64,000 bases of DNA, taken from Stenopsyche tienmushanensis (lineage: Eukaryota > Arthropoda > Insecta > Trichoptera > Stenopsychidae). Of the stretch, positions 11,531 through 23,623 are shown piece by piece (within the stretch, counting starts at the first letter, position 1; each line of letters starts with the position of its first letter). Both the position numbers and the translations under genes were made by a program. The notes under the pieces are model-generated. The model did not search any database, was not told the origin of the DNA, and saw only the letters and a program-made list of their open reading frames with translations. Location of the stretch: positions 124,001 to 188,000 of the forward strand of contig WACJ01000355.1 in the NCBI GenBank assembly GCA_008973525.1. The letters run 5' to 3'.

Positions 11531-14340
11531 AAGTGGAGAGGCGTCCCAGGCCTTGGGACAGTACTCATTTAGGGGTTAAGGGTAAATATGGAACGAAATG
11601 TTATGCTGGTTTTTCTTTATCAGCGCTTTAACGTGATCACAAACACCACAAATGACACTTATGAACCACTCCTGACAATAAGCGGATGTCAATTTTGGTT
11701 TAGGCGTTTTTCGTTGAGTGACAGAAAATCAGGATGGCATTTAAATTATGATGAAGATCCTCGTTAATCAATAGAAGAATTTATCATAGAAACTCTCATC
11801 TTTAATATCAACCATACTTAAACAATACGATAGTTCAGGCAGAATTTGTAGTATTAGCTTCAGTAAAAATGACCTAATATACTATTGTTATTTTAATAAA
11901 ACATACAATTTTTACTATGCATAGAAAATTTGTTGTTATGATGAAAAGTACTTTTATTCGATTTAAAAAATGAGAAAATATATTTGTTGTATAAGGTAAG
12001 GGTTTGCGAGGGCGATTGGTCCCATTGGGTTACGTCCTACCCCATTGATGCTCTCGATCAGATGGCCCATATGGTACGTTCATTATTGGATTACAGAAGA
12101 GGCGTCAAAAACGTAAAAAAGGGTAGGGAAAATAATACACGTTGATTGGTTTGTCTGCAAGACATCTAATTTCGACATCAGACAGAGAGAGATACCGACT
12201 GCGAGACTTTTCGATGACGATCAACCTCTTTCTCGAGCATAGCAAAGGCAAGGATCTCGACTACTCCTCGATCCTCGAAATTATTTATCATCTTCGAAAA
12301 TCTAATGTAAATATTGCACCCTTAAAATGTATTAATTATCGGTTCATAATATTTTCATTTACGATTCAAATAATATATTTTCCCTCGAACGATATACAAT
12401 CATTTAGCAAAGCTATGCAGATTTGCCACTTCAAAGAGGCGTTTACAAAAAACTGATATAATAAGATTTTATTACCCATTTCTGTAATCCGTTTCGGATT
12501 ACATCCCCTTTGAATGCTTTAAAATGCCCCGAAAAAATATTTTACAACAATGCGTCGCCCGGGGCATTGTTTATAATGAATTAAGGAACAGCTGAGAAAT
12601 GTCGAGCTGGAATGCGATTAGTTAAAAAAAAGACAGGATGAAAAATGTGTTGCTTTTGTGAGAGCCGCCCGCTAGAAGGGCTATCAATGGGCTAATCATG
12701 AAGAGGTGTACAAATGATACATTGTATGGCTCTGATGCTGCATCTCATCTCGAGAATAGCCGAAATATTTTGCTACCACAAAAACTACAATTTATTGCAT
12801 TCCAAATTTAACCAAATTGCCAGAATGCCTTTTTATCAATTCTAAGAATTATTCGTTGTATGCACCCAAATTTTGTCCATTGACAGTGCAAAATTGATCC
12901 AATTTAAAATATGTTGATCATTTTAATTATGCAACATTAAATAATCATCAGCGTTTATGTTCGATTGACCCTTGTATATGTATATAGTGATAGAGCTATA
13001 ATGGAACTTTTGGCTTCGTCAAATATCATATGAACCAATGCCATTAATTTTGTGATATCGAATTTTCCGCGGCAACATTTTCAATACTGCCCCATAAAGT
13101 AACGGAAATATTGTTAAAAGACAGGATGCTTTACCATTTCCTTATTGAAGTGCCCATAGAAAAAATAGCTCGCGTGTCCTGCACTTCCGTTCGTGTAGAA
13201 TGGACCCCAAGGTAATAACTCCAAGGCTTTCGTGTACATTTTTTAATGGTTTCCATTTTATATTTATTTCTTTTTATTAGTCGGCGTAATCTGGTTAGCT
13301 CATTCTCTGAAAATATACGACGTAAAAATTCGACACCATAACATTTTTTTGAGCAGCCTGTAAAAATTCCCAAATTTAATTACGGCCGAGACTCGCGATT
13401 AAGAAATGTCGAGATTATTGAAAGCATTGTGCCCATTGTCTGGCGTTTTAACCGCGTTGAACGGTGCTCTGAACGCTGGAGTCCTCTTATAATGCTTCCA
13501 GGCCCATTAAGGAGGATTGATTAAATGTATCCCATTACCTGGGAGTGCAGCGCCGAGGAGGAAAGCTGCATCAATTGAACTCAATTGAAATGCACTCGAG
13601 GTACGTTAACGTTGGTTCATTAATTCAAGACTTTGCTAATGCAAGATCCGATGCTTACACGATAGAGATCTAATCAAGGGGACATTTGGTTTCCGAAACA
13701 TTCCACCTATAACTACATGTCATTGAATTAATGACGACCCTTGCTCTGAGCAATCCTGTATGAATAATTGGATACGTATGTTGCATGAATGAAATCTATG
13801 AGGATTGACACTGTCTTTCAAAGTAAGCACAAATATATATTTGGTAAAAGAAATATCATCCAGAGATTTACAAATTATGCAAGGTTCAAAATAGCATGAT
13901 ATAACGTAGAAAACTTTATATTAATGAAGGTTTCACTCTTCACTTTATTCTTAAATTAGTTGTGTATTATTTACTGTACGACGTGTTTCAATTGGAATGC
14001 TTAAATATTATAAATAATATCAAAATAAAATACAAGAAAAAAAAAATTCTTACGTTGCATTTAGCTGGATTTACATCTTCATCTGAAAATCTATAAGATC
14101 TAAAATAGGCAAAATTTTACGAAAAACGACCCTTTCGAATCGACTTATAAAGTGTGCCATATTTTGAGCAGTGAATGAATTAAAAGCGCCAGGACTTGCT
14201 TAGATCATAATTATGAAAAATCTTTCTTGATTCTACATTTCTTATATATTTAAGAAGAAGTTACAAGGTGATATATTAAATTGTAAAAAGGAAGAAGCTG
14301 TTTATGAGTATGATACGATTTTGAGTAGGATGCGGTAGGG
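11531..14340. other. Noncoding block
   Basis: No supported gene. Open frames at 12142-12456 (104 codons, plus) and 13131-13373 (80 codons, minus) have no recognisable domain. GTCCCAGGCCTTGGGAC near 11547 is a near-palindrome. The only clear structure is the hairpin at 12483-12503. Confidence 0.5.
12483..12503. repeat. Short perfect hairpin
   Basis: TGTAATCCG, a TTT loop and CGGATTACA form a perfect nine-base-pair stem. Such short perfect hairpins are often cores of decayed MITEs, but no longer arms are visible. Confidence 0.5.
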
Positions 14341-14545
14341 CAAATCGGCTTAAACGTCACGGAAAATGAAACTCCAATCGGAAGTTGGTCGGAAAGAGAT
14401 GGAAGAATCGTTTGTAGTGTGTCCTTGTTTGTCGCATACATAATAGATACGCTACACGCATGCGTCGTACCGCCTCTACTGTGTGTGTTTGTGTGTCTAT
14501 AGCAAGCCTATTTTATTATATATTACACAACACACAGCTTCATCA
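14341..14545 (+). repeat. Dispersed repeat R1, plus-strand copy
   Basis: This is the best-preserved R1 copy, starting GGCTTAAACGTCACGG and passing through AGTTGGTCGGAAAGAGA and a CGCATGCG palindrome. It ends with a 36-base segment (AAGCCTATTTTATTATAT and so on to CACACAGCT) found again unchanged at 21600-21635. Related CTATTTTATTATATATTA pieces occur near 36343 and 22970. A young dispersed repeat is likely; the class is unknown. Confidence 0.7.
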
Positions 14546-14690
14546 ATCGCAGCATATTTAATTAATTAAACTGCTTTCAAAAGTCAGATATTTGAGTTGC
14601 TTTGGAAATATGCTAGTGCAATTTCATAATTAGGAAATATGGATATACTGTCATTAGTTGTATGCAAAGGCAAAAATAAATAAGCATATA

Positions 14691-15262
14691 CACTTGGGTC
14701 TGTTTTTATGCGATTTTGAAGTTATGCGTTTTTCAAAAATAATGGAACCCATCCCTCATTTTTCTATAGATTACAAAGCTTTTTTATGCGAATGCACATT
14801 AAAAAAATCCGCGCGCTACTATGATATGTATTTGGTACACCATATGAAATTCTTAACTCCAAATCTATTATATTTCATATCGATATTCCCATTATTAGAA
14901 TCAAGTTGTAGTGAATACATTATGGTGAAGGAAATATTAAGAACTGCAAGTCTGCATATCACGAACTGCGTGAAAAATTAATGGTTAAACCATCGCAAAG
15001 TTTTTATCCCCGATTACATTTTTAAAAAGACGATTTCAACACAGAAGGATGACGATATTGTATTCTTTTCATTTATTTAAAAAAACATTATGAACTTTTT
15101 TTATGCGATTTTTGGAACATTCTATCACATTGATTTGAAGTTGTGCGGTTTTTAAAAATAATGGAACTTATCCCTCAGTTTTCTATGTAATTCAAGCCTC
15201 TTTTATACGATTTGTTTATATGCGACTCCTCTTAGAACGTATCTATCGCATAAAAACAAGTG
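14691..15262. mobile_element. pogo/Tigger-type MITE, copy 1
   Basis: The left end CACTTGGGTCTGTTTTTATG and the right end, read in reverse (CACTTGTTTTTATGCGATAG), are terminal inverted repeats flanked by TA at 14689-14690 and 15263-15264. TA duplication is typical of the Tc1/mariner/pogo superfamily. The repeated TTTTTATGCGATTTTGAAGT and TTATGCGGTTTTT modules recall the subterminal repeats of Tigger elements. The 572-base interior codes for no transposase; the 107-codon frame at 14658-14981 crosses the left end and is incidental. Related copies are at 23624-24392 and 32297-32965. Confidence 0.75.
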
Positions 15263-15264
15263 TA

Positions 15265-18200
15265 TACAATTGTTATACAGAAATATTTTCATGTATAGAA
15301 TATAATAAAGATGTACGATATAATTAATATACTAAGCATTAAGAAGAGCTCGATATATTAGTAGAAAGAACAAGATCTTGGATAGTGAGAGGTATTTGGT
15401 TCATGTCTAGAATGCTGTATTTATAATAAATTTGATTTATAAAAATTGATGGTTATTAAACTTTTTGAGAATATTTGACAATCAATGATCGATTGTTTAA
15501 AAGAAAAAAAACGATTGTGCAATTCCTTATATATTTAATGATATGATTTAATCAATAATGTCAATATGATAGCCATTTCAATTTTGATTCGATATAAACC
15601 GCGTACAAATATTTAAATAAGCTTTCAAAGCTCATTCAGTGGACATCGGCATCAAAAGCTTACGTAAACAAAGAGCGCTTTTGAATGCCACTCATTATGG
15701 AAATAGATTTAATAACTCTTCAAAGCACTGCATAAATGAATGTTCAGCAGCGGAATAGGCACAATTCCTCATCATAATATCCAGGGGTTGAATGAAAAAA
15801 ATGTATTATGTAATACATATCCGGGAGCAGAATGAGAAAGGACGAGTCAAATGGAGAAGTTTCTTTCGATCAAATAAATTTATGACCCCGTTTTCAAAAT
15901 AAATTCAAACTTTTTCACGCTCCACGTATCACCTTAACTGGCTGGTGGGAAAGGACTGCGATCTTTCCACCTTCCACCCCTTTTACCCTATCAGCCCTTC
16001 GCTTCCTCGTGCGGTCCGCGTTCCCGCTGGCTCCCACCGGGGTCTATGGGTGGTCGCAGGAAGAGGTTCATAACATATCAATATCGTCGTCCTAATCTTA
16101 AATCTTATTGACTTTTCCTGCTGGAGTTGCCGCCCGAAATAGAATTTGTCTACGGAGTCGTTTGTAACGACAACAAGGGGGGGCTAGGCCAAAACAATAA
16201 AATATATCCCGATAAGAAATCTTAATCTGGCGAAAAAAACATATTCGACGCGGAAATAAAACTGTCTTATTCACAGCGTCTATTTTTAGGAAAACGTCGG
16301 ACAGAAACCGTAGTCATTAATATTTAACGGCTATGAATGAGTGCGGCGCTTCCCAAATTGTAGAACTGCTATAAACAATGCTGAAAATGGTCAAGTTAGG
16401 AACATCTGAAAACCTATTAGTAAACAAGACAAATATATCACACACTGAAAAACTTTGCAGCAACACCGATATATAATGCTCACATTCTACCATATACCAT
16501 GTGTAATTTCTGAACGCTTTGGGCTACATAAAACAGAACCTCTTCCTGCGTGCGAGCTTCGTACAAGAAAAAATCAAAAATACATCATTCAAATTCAATG
16601 TTTTGAATATGATATTTTCAATTGATCATCTTGTTTTAGGTTTAATCTGATTCTTAGATTTTTAAATTTAAAAAGTATCATAAATACTAAGTTGATTGAT
16701 AAAATCACGCAGGACAGAGTCTTATTAATCGTATTAATAATGAATCCTAAGTATTCCTATTTAAATAATTCTGATTTATCTATAATATATGGCAATGGGA
16801 AATGAATGTCTACTCTGAAGATCGCCTACATTAGATAACGGATTTGGCACTTTAAAAAGAAAATAAACATACCAGAAATGATTAGTTTCTTCAAAAATTT
16901 ATCAGCATTGAATATGCCTTATATTTTGCTTTTTGGCACTAAGGCTAAGTGTTTCAAGTCCTTGATCTACTTGGTGATAATGCAGTAAATGCAAACATGC
17001 TAGAAGCTTTTCGTTCCACTAACCTTCTTGAGCAGTATGATAAAAGCACAATGCAATTATACTAATGGTTTAAATTAATTTTATCAGAACTGAAACGAAA
17101 ATCGAAATGAAAAACATAATGGTTCGAACCCCATAGATTTTACAATATATTCGACTTTGGTGCCAGTAAAATGAATTATCTTAAATAAAGTAAATTTAAA
17201 AATATGAAGCTGGGTGTCAATATGATCATGCTGGTCTTTATTGAGGGCTTACTTTAACATCAATATCAAATAATGCCTCGTAGTAATGCCATAATTTTTT
17301 ACTGTAATACAATGAAAAAATATCAGTATAAAATTGGTTTTCATCTGAAACTTATGAGTTTAGTAAAAACTCGAACTTATTTCCTCCCAAAGACCCATAT
17401 CCTATACATATTTACATTACATATTAGATGTATCGATAAGCCCTTGCCGATTTTCATAGACGTCTGTTTAAGCTCAGTTTGTATCCAGACACGGCGAAGA
17501 CAACATCTCCGTAAGTATTTTTTTAAGAACCTTTTATTCAGTAATATTAACGACTATATTACTGAATAATTTCCACACCGAAAATTAAAAAAAAAAGTCT
17601 TTCGTTGTTTAACAATCGGCAAGGATTTTTCGATACATCTAATATATGTTATCTCTGGTATATGTTTTCATAGCAACTTGGCTCTTCTCATTTGATAAAT
17701 TCTCGACCCCTGATTTAGAGCAACGAGTTGCCATAACATTACTGGGACTTGTTTAGGTCATGAACACTTTTTGCTCATACTTTTAGACCAGTGTATGAAA
17801 TTAATCTACAAATTTTGACGTAAAACGCATTAAAATATGGACGAAATGCCAATACTTGAATATGAACTAAAATTATCAAGTGTTTTAAATGAGTAGATTG
17901 GGAATCTGTTGAGTATTTTTATTTTAGTCTTTAAAATAAAATTATTGGCAATTGCATTCATATACTTTATAAATCACTGATTACTTTTACGGAGGCGTCA
18001 AAGCAATTGCAAACTCGTTTATATTGGAATAAAAATAAATTCATAAATATGCATCTCGAATATTGGATGTATTAATTTGATAGATGGTCGACAGGATTAG
18101 GGGATAATTAAGAGATTTATCGGCATGATCACATAAGAAAGTGATCGCGTGCGGATAATTGTGTTTCTATTCCGCCATACGGAGGATTGCAAATCATTCT

Positions 18201-18450
18201 CTTCTACAGGAATGAATGTAAAATAAAATCAAGTCAGATATCGAAATTTATGACGGTAATAAATACATATGTGAACCAATTTTCCACGGTGTCAAAACAT
18301 ACTAGTAGAACAAACAAAAAACCAATAAGTTATAGGTGCGTGGGATTAAAGACAATCCTCGTAGGTGGTGGAGATGGATAGACACGCGAATAAGCTCTTT
18401 TTAGCTTTCCTAAGCTAAATTTTGTGATATATCGCCACGTATACAAAGGG
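15265..18450. other. Noncoding block
   Basis: No supported gene. 15910-16080 is moderately GC-rich and pyrimidine-rich without a convincing exon. A repeat R3 piece lies at 17084-17150. A 51-base segment at 17460-17510 is bounded by splice-like signals but is too short to trust. Confidence 0.5.
17084..17150 (-). repeat. Dispersed repeat R3 fragment
   Basis: The minus strand reads GGGGTTCGAACCATTATG, then TTTTTCATTTCGATTTTCG and TTTCAGTTC. The same series of ACCGTT, TTTTTCAT, TCGGTTTTCG and TTCCGG blocks occurs at 24655-24745 and 52610-52680. It is a low-copy interspersed repeat of unknown class. The GGTTCGAACC here looks like a tRNA B box but no A box accompanies it. Confidence 0.45.
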
Positions 18451-18579
18451 TCAACTAACGGCTGCATTGACGTTTTGTTCCATTTGTAAATGCCATATAA
18501 AATGCGCAAAGAAACAATCCCGAATGGACTTTGCATGCACATGAATCACTCGGCTTTGATTTCGAATATATTTATTCAG

Positions 18580-18708
18580 ATGGAGGGTGGCTACAACCCT
18601 ATAGCGGGATCTAATCGGCTGATAAATCCCGACAATCCTGTTGAGTTGTTCATCCTCTTCAATCCGGACGGCGACCGCGTCATTTACACAACAGACGAAT
18701 TCATTTAA
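18580..18708 (+). CDS. Weak candidate terminal exon, unrecognised protein
   Basis: After a TATTTATTCAG acceptor-like sequence, 42 codons run open to TAA: residues 2-15 read EGGYNPIAGSNRLI, followed by NPDNPVELFILFNPDGDRV and a short acidic end. Third codon positions look richer in G and C than the surrounding DNA, which is what real coding sequence would show here. Against this, the frame also stays open 30 codons upstream of the acceptor, a 112-codon frame is open on the opposite strand over the same place, and I recognise no domain. Treat as a candidate only; a conserved noncoding segment is equally possible. Confidence 0.2.
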   Translation: MEGGYNPIAGSNRLINPDNPVELFILFNPDGDRVIYTTDEFI

Positions 18709-18789
18709 AACGACAGAATATAAACTAGATTCAATGAATTTTGGCATCGCAATTTGGCTAAGCTTCTTTGAGCGCCCCAATAATGTCAC

Positions 18790-19945
18790 AGCTGAGCTTT
18801 GTCGGCGAACTTTACCTAATTTCGTCCCTTTTTTCCCTATGACGATATCAAATATTGTGGTCTGGTATGCTGTAATTTTTATTTGGAAACTTCTCGGCGA
18901 ACTTTTGTTGCCGAGGCCATATGTTTTGTACGGTCATGGTCTGTACTTTTAAAGTTGTGCAAAAACAAAAACTGCCAGTTTTCCCCTTAGGATTGATCCC
19001 TTTTGTTGTTATACCTTATTGACAACTAATATACACGTGTAATTCATCTAAACCCTGTGTCATACAATCGTTCAAAATACTTCATTTAATATTTATATAT
19101 GTAACTTTTTTTTAAATAAAATATGTATTAAACATAATTGAATACAACCTAAATTTATCAGCATGAATGATATTCTGGCAATTGATCAGTCTTACCTGAA
19201 ACAATAAAAATATGCACATTAGATTGGGCATAAAAATAAATACGTTTAAATATAATCTAAATCAGCAACATTTTGTAGGGTGTTAGAAAGTTAAGGAGTG
19301 CATGTGTTCGTTAGGGGCGTTAATATTTTCGGCATTCGAAGTAGTTCAATAGAATCGTAGTGTCTGATGATAATCAATAATCTAATCAAACTTTTGCCAA
19401 AAATCCAATACACGAGTAAAATGCAATAATGAAGCTTTTTAAATTGCAAGATTATCTTAAAAAAAGACGCTTTTTCAAAAGGAAAATTGATATATACAAA
19501 AATATAAAATATTAAGTTATAATATCTTATACCATAATAATGTCCAGAGTCTAATCAAATGTGTGTATAATGGGTATGTTAGAACAATTTCGATGTTCGA
19601 AAGTATTAATATTGATCGTATTAATCCAAGTTTAACCTGATTTGTGAAAAAGTAAGAACATGATTAAGAAAGTGAATGATTGATGAAAATTGCTAGAAAA
19701 ATCTCCCGTGGAGATCGCCTGCATTTGAAAACGAATCTTGCAATTTAGAAGACGTACAGACTTTAATCATTTTTACATTTAAAGCATTTAAGAGCATTTG
19801 TTCGTAGCTTTTTTAACTCGATGAAGTAGTTTTCTATTACATTTAACTATTGCAACATATAGATTTAAATTAGATTAATATTTATCTTTCAGTTTTGTGC
19901 ATATGCTACCAACAATAACTTATTAATAATTATTATAATTATTAA
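18790..19945. other. AT-rich noncoding block
   Basis: No gene, repeat copy or strong signal could be supported. The 103-codon frame at 18641-18952 starts inside the candidate exon and has a hydrophobic end but no recognisable domain. Confidence 0.5.
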
Positions 19946-19949
19946 TTAA

Positions 19950-20440
19950 ATTATTGCATTAGGTATTTTTGGTATTGATTGTTATAATTTATTTGAACGA
20001 TTGCTTGATTAATTTATCTAGTATTCTTCCAAAACATATTATTATAAGTAAGTAAATAATCTTTAGCTTTTCTAGGTACAGAATTTTTAAAAACGTTTGA
20101 GATCGTTTTCTTGCTGGAATGTGAAATTTTGCCCTAATTATTTACGTTCTTATATGATTTTCTGTATTTTTTTATTACGCCCTCAGTCTTTTTATTTCAA
20201 AAACAACCCCACATTATAACTAAGTAGTGAACATACTTCTATGTAATACGTTTTGATTTTGTTCGACGAACAAAAATTCTTCTCTTTGATCAATAAAATT
20301 TAAATTTGGATTCATCCGCCTATAAAATAATTTCCAAGCATTAGTTGACCATTTTTAAATGTTTTTATACCTAAAGTTAATTAACTTTTTAAGTTAGTTA
20401 ATTAATAAAATTAATTAACCTTTGCAATCCATAATAGATT
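19950..20440 (-). pseudogene. Decayed Tc1-type transposase (copy 1)
   Basis: Tc1 transposases cut and paste DNA at TA sites using a DDE catalytic triad. Read on the minus strand with frame changes, the segment shows family landmarks in the correct order: ADESKF (rc of 20302-20319, holding the second catalytic Asp of the family), SKRRIFVRR (about 20263-20291), MWGCF (about 20202-20215) and FTFQQENDLK (about 20091-20125), equal to the FQQDNDPKHTS block with the Asp of DNDP kept only as ENDL. Stops and frameshifts interrupt every part. Both ends are lost, and AT-rich palindromic sequence (AATTAATTAAC types) lies near 20385-20420. It is homologous to 27110-27640. A dead, old insertion. Confidence 0.8.
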
Positions 20441-20762
20441 TTGGGCGGTCCGGTATTTTCCTGTACATCAAAGTCCCACTCTTTCTGTGACTTCTAATGT
20501 CTTTATCATTTTTTTAGCAAATAATCTAACTGAAAAGCCTTCATATTGTAGTGTAATGATAAAAGTATGAATAACATTACTTAATGTGGCTGATTTTACT
20601 GTTTAATTTTTTTTTAATAATGTAAAATAATTGTGTTTTAATCTTCTAAAGGCAGTTGCAACGTGATTTATTTGTTTTCATAACAAGCTTTCATTAAGCA
20701 TAGTGTTGAAATATGATGTAATATATCAATTTAAATGGTGTGAGCATTAATCGCATACGAAA

Positions 20763-20888
20763 TTAATTGCGATTAAATTCATCGAACACCGTCCTCAGGA
20801 TGTCAGATGTCCGCGCATAGACACTCCGCCAAGGGGTTAAATCCCTCTGAAGGGCTCCCTCGTCTCCTAAGATCGATCCGTCGATGAT
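20763..20888 (-). CDS. Weak candidate terminal exon, unrecognised protein
   Basis: On the minus strand a strong pyrimidine-rich acceptor (CAACAATCTCTTCAG) is followed by exactly 41 open codons and TAA: IIDGSILGDEGALQRDL at the start, then TPWRSVYARTSDILRT and an acidic VFDEFNRN end. The composition looks protein-like and the frame also continues upstream to about 21026, through the GC-rich island, without an ATG. I recognise no family. It could be the last exon of a minus-strand gene or an accident of a GC-richer patch. On the plus strand the same stretch ends at a GTATGT donor-like site (20902) but has stops in the frames I checked. Confidence 0.25.
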   Translation of the reverse strand: MIDGSILGDEGALQRDLTPWRSVYARTSDILRTVFDEFNRN

Positions 20889-20929
20889 CTGAAGAGATTG
20901 TTGGGTATGTGTGAATGTAAAGTGGAACG

Positions 20930-21060
20930 TAGTATAGCAGGGGAGCCCGGCGCACGTGGCCGGGCCGCGGGCCGCGGGTCGATACAGGGGCCGGGCCCGT
21001 GGGGGCTCTCCGGGGCCGGGGGCCACTCTGACGTCATCCCCGCCACACCTACGTCATCGC
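20930..21060. promoter_or_regulatory. GC-rich island with cAMP-response-element motifs
   Basis: A very GC-rich 100-base patch (GGCCGGGCCGCGGGCCGCGG, CGGGGCCGGGGG) adjoins a perfect TGACGTCA at 21029-21036 and a second ACGTCA at 21051-21056. TGACGTCA is the palindromic CREB/ATF site. Together with the candidate minus-strand exon just below, this could be a promoter, but no transcription start signal is clear. The G-runs also have quadruplex potential. Confidence 0.4.
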
Positions 21061-21598
21061 TGATCTAGAAACTTTTACACACCGGCGCGGACACACAAAA
21101 ACACCATAGGGAGATTAGCTCCGTGTCTGCAGTGGGATGCTGTACTGCCACATTCCACATATACCACGCCAAATAGATTTTATTTTCCAATACAGTATAT
21201 TTTCAGGATAAACATTGCTTCTGGCATTCTTTAAAATATCCTTCAAAATATTCACTGAGATGACACGAGGAATCACATAGAGATCAGGTGATCAATACGT
21301 CTGGGATCACGATGAATAAAATCAAACGCAGGGTAAAATAGGGGTGGAATGCGTTCAGGAGATTGAGCAACGTAATTAAATCACAAATGTCACTCTTTGA
21401 AGTATTTAATCAGCATATATTTTATGCAATAGTGATGAATTAATTTTCATATGTATCAAAATTTATAAAAGCACATATTGAATCTTAACTTTTACGTATG
21501 TTATTTATGCTTCTGTGGGAATACTTGGGAAAAAATAATATAAACCACATCGCTTGTCTTGTACGTATACGTAGCATAAAGCAGGCATTAGAGCAGTA

Positions 21599-21636
21599 AC
21601 AAGCCTATTTTATTATATATTACACAACACACAGCT
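21599..21636 (+). repeat. Repeat R1 end fragment
   Basis: A 36-base run beginning AAGCCTATTTTATTATATAT and ending CACAACACACAGCT is identical to the end of the R1 copy at 14541. Upstream sequence does not match, so only this end is shared. Confidence 0.65.
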
Positions 21637-21639
21637 ACA

Positions 21640-23264
21640 TATATTAGCTAATAAATTCTGCTAGAATCTACTTTTTTATAAGAGCTAAGAAGTTTTACTT
21701 TTTACAAATTTAAAATCGATAATAAAATAGGTAGGTTATATATGAGCTTTCGGTTAATATACTCCGATGACACATACCCTGTGCCATGTTTTCATAAATT
21801 CATAAAAAATCCAGACCCATTGTATTATTATTAACACAGAGAAATTCAATATGTGCATGCTACAGTCGAATAAAAACTGCTCACATTTTGGCATTGACTG
21901 ACGATGAAAACCCTTGAATTACAGAGGTAAGCCCTGGGCGAATAAAACAATGACGACAATAAAATTTTGGATAAGCATCAGAAAAGCAATACGAAAATAC
22001 AGCCCCGCGATTATGTAATGTACCCGTTAGTGAAAGCATTTCATTGCTGGGATTTAACGGGTTAAATACAAACACATTTTTATCCCGGAATAATTCAACA
22101 ATTCAACAAAAAATAAGATTGTAAAAGAATAATAGCCCTTAAGATGGAGCCCTTGTTTATTGACTCATTAAAATTAAAAGACGCAAATCCTCGTTGATGC
22201 GATTGGATGTGATTAAAAAAATGGTTTGCGAAAATTGGATTAAATTCTGAATGCTGTTAGATTTGAATTATATTTTTTCATGGTTCGATATAACAAAATC
22301 GATATAATTTTTAAGCATCCGAGGAATCCTTGTATCTTCCGATGAATCACAACTTTTGCGCGACACGATTGAAATAATAAAAAGAAAACATTTTAAAATG
22401 TTATCAAAATTAGCAGCCCCCGAGCCGTTTTCACGGACGACGACCGTTCTGCTTTGAATTCCGCCATCGGAAAAGCTAAACAAGCCCTTGAGGAGGGTGA
22501 GAAAATCGTTCGGAAAAGGAAGGCATAAAAATTCTGAAACGTAATACGGAAAATTGCCCGTTGCTTTAAGAAGAAATGCTCCTTATAAATGCGTGATGCA
22601 ACATAAAAGTAATATCCGTTTCAGGAATCGAGTCGCGGCCCATTAGGGCGCGCGAGAAACCTTCAGCATCTGCCTCGCTACAAATATTATATAGAAAAAC
22701 TCTATTTATTATATTTCATACTGAATTATTCGAGAAGCGTCCTTATGACGCACTCGTTTAACCCATTAAATGTCCAAGAACATCATTTATAGTGCGTTTA
22801 CTATTGGAAAAACAGCTATGAAAAACATTTAAATGCGATTCCTCTTGTATGCAAAAAGTGCGATTATCTTATGATAGTGTATATGTTAACAATGACTTTG
22901 AGAAATAATGGAAATTAGGACTAATTGTACAAACAGGAATACAGCAAGTGACATATCATATAAACCCTATTTTATTAACTTATATATAGAAATTTAACAC
23001 TTTTTTTTTAACCAAAAACGGTTCCAAATAAAATTAGCTCTTTAAGTAAATAAGTGGCGTAACCATATGGTTACACCCGTCTTTACTGATGCTATTAGAG
23101 CTTTTTTAAAGTGGCAAATTGTACTCATTTTCATGAGAAATTGCTCCTTATCTCTCATGAGAAAACTCTCTTATTTCTATATAAATATCGTTAATATATA
23201 ATGCATTTTATTTCTTTTTATTTTATAAAGATATATCGAGATATATTGGATAATTATTTTTTTT
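21640..23264. other. AT-rich noncoding block
   Basis: No supported gene. The stretch 22400-22660 is slightly richer in GC but stops interrupt all frames. A perfect 16-base palindrome is listed at 23059-23074. Confidence 0.5.
23059..23074. repeat. Perfect 16-base palindrome GTAACCATATGGTTAC
   Basis: The sequence equals its own reverse complement over 16 bases and is preceded by AAGTGGC. AGTGGCGTAACCA is reminiscent of some hAT element ends, but no partner end was found. Confidence 0.6.
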
Positions 23265-23527
23265 ATTTCTGCGAATTCTTTTTCGCGGACCCCATTTTGA
23301 AAAATTTTTTTTGACTGACCCCATCCCAAAAATTTTAAGTTATTCTTGAGACTTAATCTTTCAAACAAGCAAACATTTCTTGGTTAAATACTGGTCAAAA
23401 TAGATCTTCTTATAATGTTTTCTGTAAATAACTCCACGAAAATATCTTGTTCAAGTTTTGATGAATGTTTTTTTTATATCTTCATGGACCCCCGGTAAAG
23501 GCTTCGTGAAACCCAGTTTAAAAACTG
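23265..23527. mobile_element. hAT-type element end (nonautonomous or truncated)
   Basis: Read on the minus strand from 23527, CAGTTTTTAAACTGGGTTTC, then ACGAAGCC and GGGGGTCCATGAAG, closely follow the widespread hAT terminal form CAGTGGTT(C/T)TCAAACTGGGGT with CGCGGACCCC repeats. GCGGACCCC appears again near 23285 and ACCCC near 23318, as expected of subterminal repeats. The opposite terminus and an eight-base duplication were not found. No transposase sequence is visible inside. Confidence 0.6.
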
Positions 23528-23623
23528 TGTCCTAAAACATGATGATTGCGTATGCGAAAATTGATTGATAGCAAGGAATAAAAATAATGAGTAATAAAAA
23601 GGGACCATCTAAAAATAGAACTA

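Noticed and set aside
17140..17150. GGTTCGAACC as a tRNA gene B box
   Set aside because: No A box or foldable tRNA surrounds it; it belongs to repeat R3.
17460..17510. 51-base segment between a TTTTCATAG acceptor and a GTAAGT donor, open in the phase that would link the other candidate exons
   Set aside because: Too short for codon evidence, and splice-like pairs this close are common by chance.
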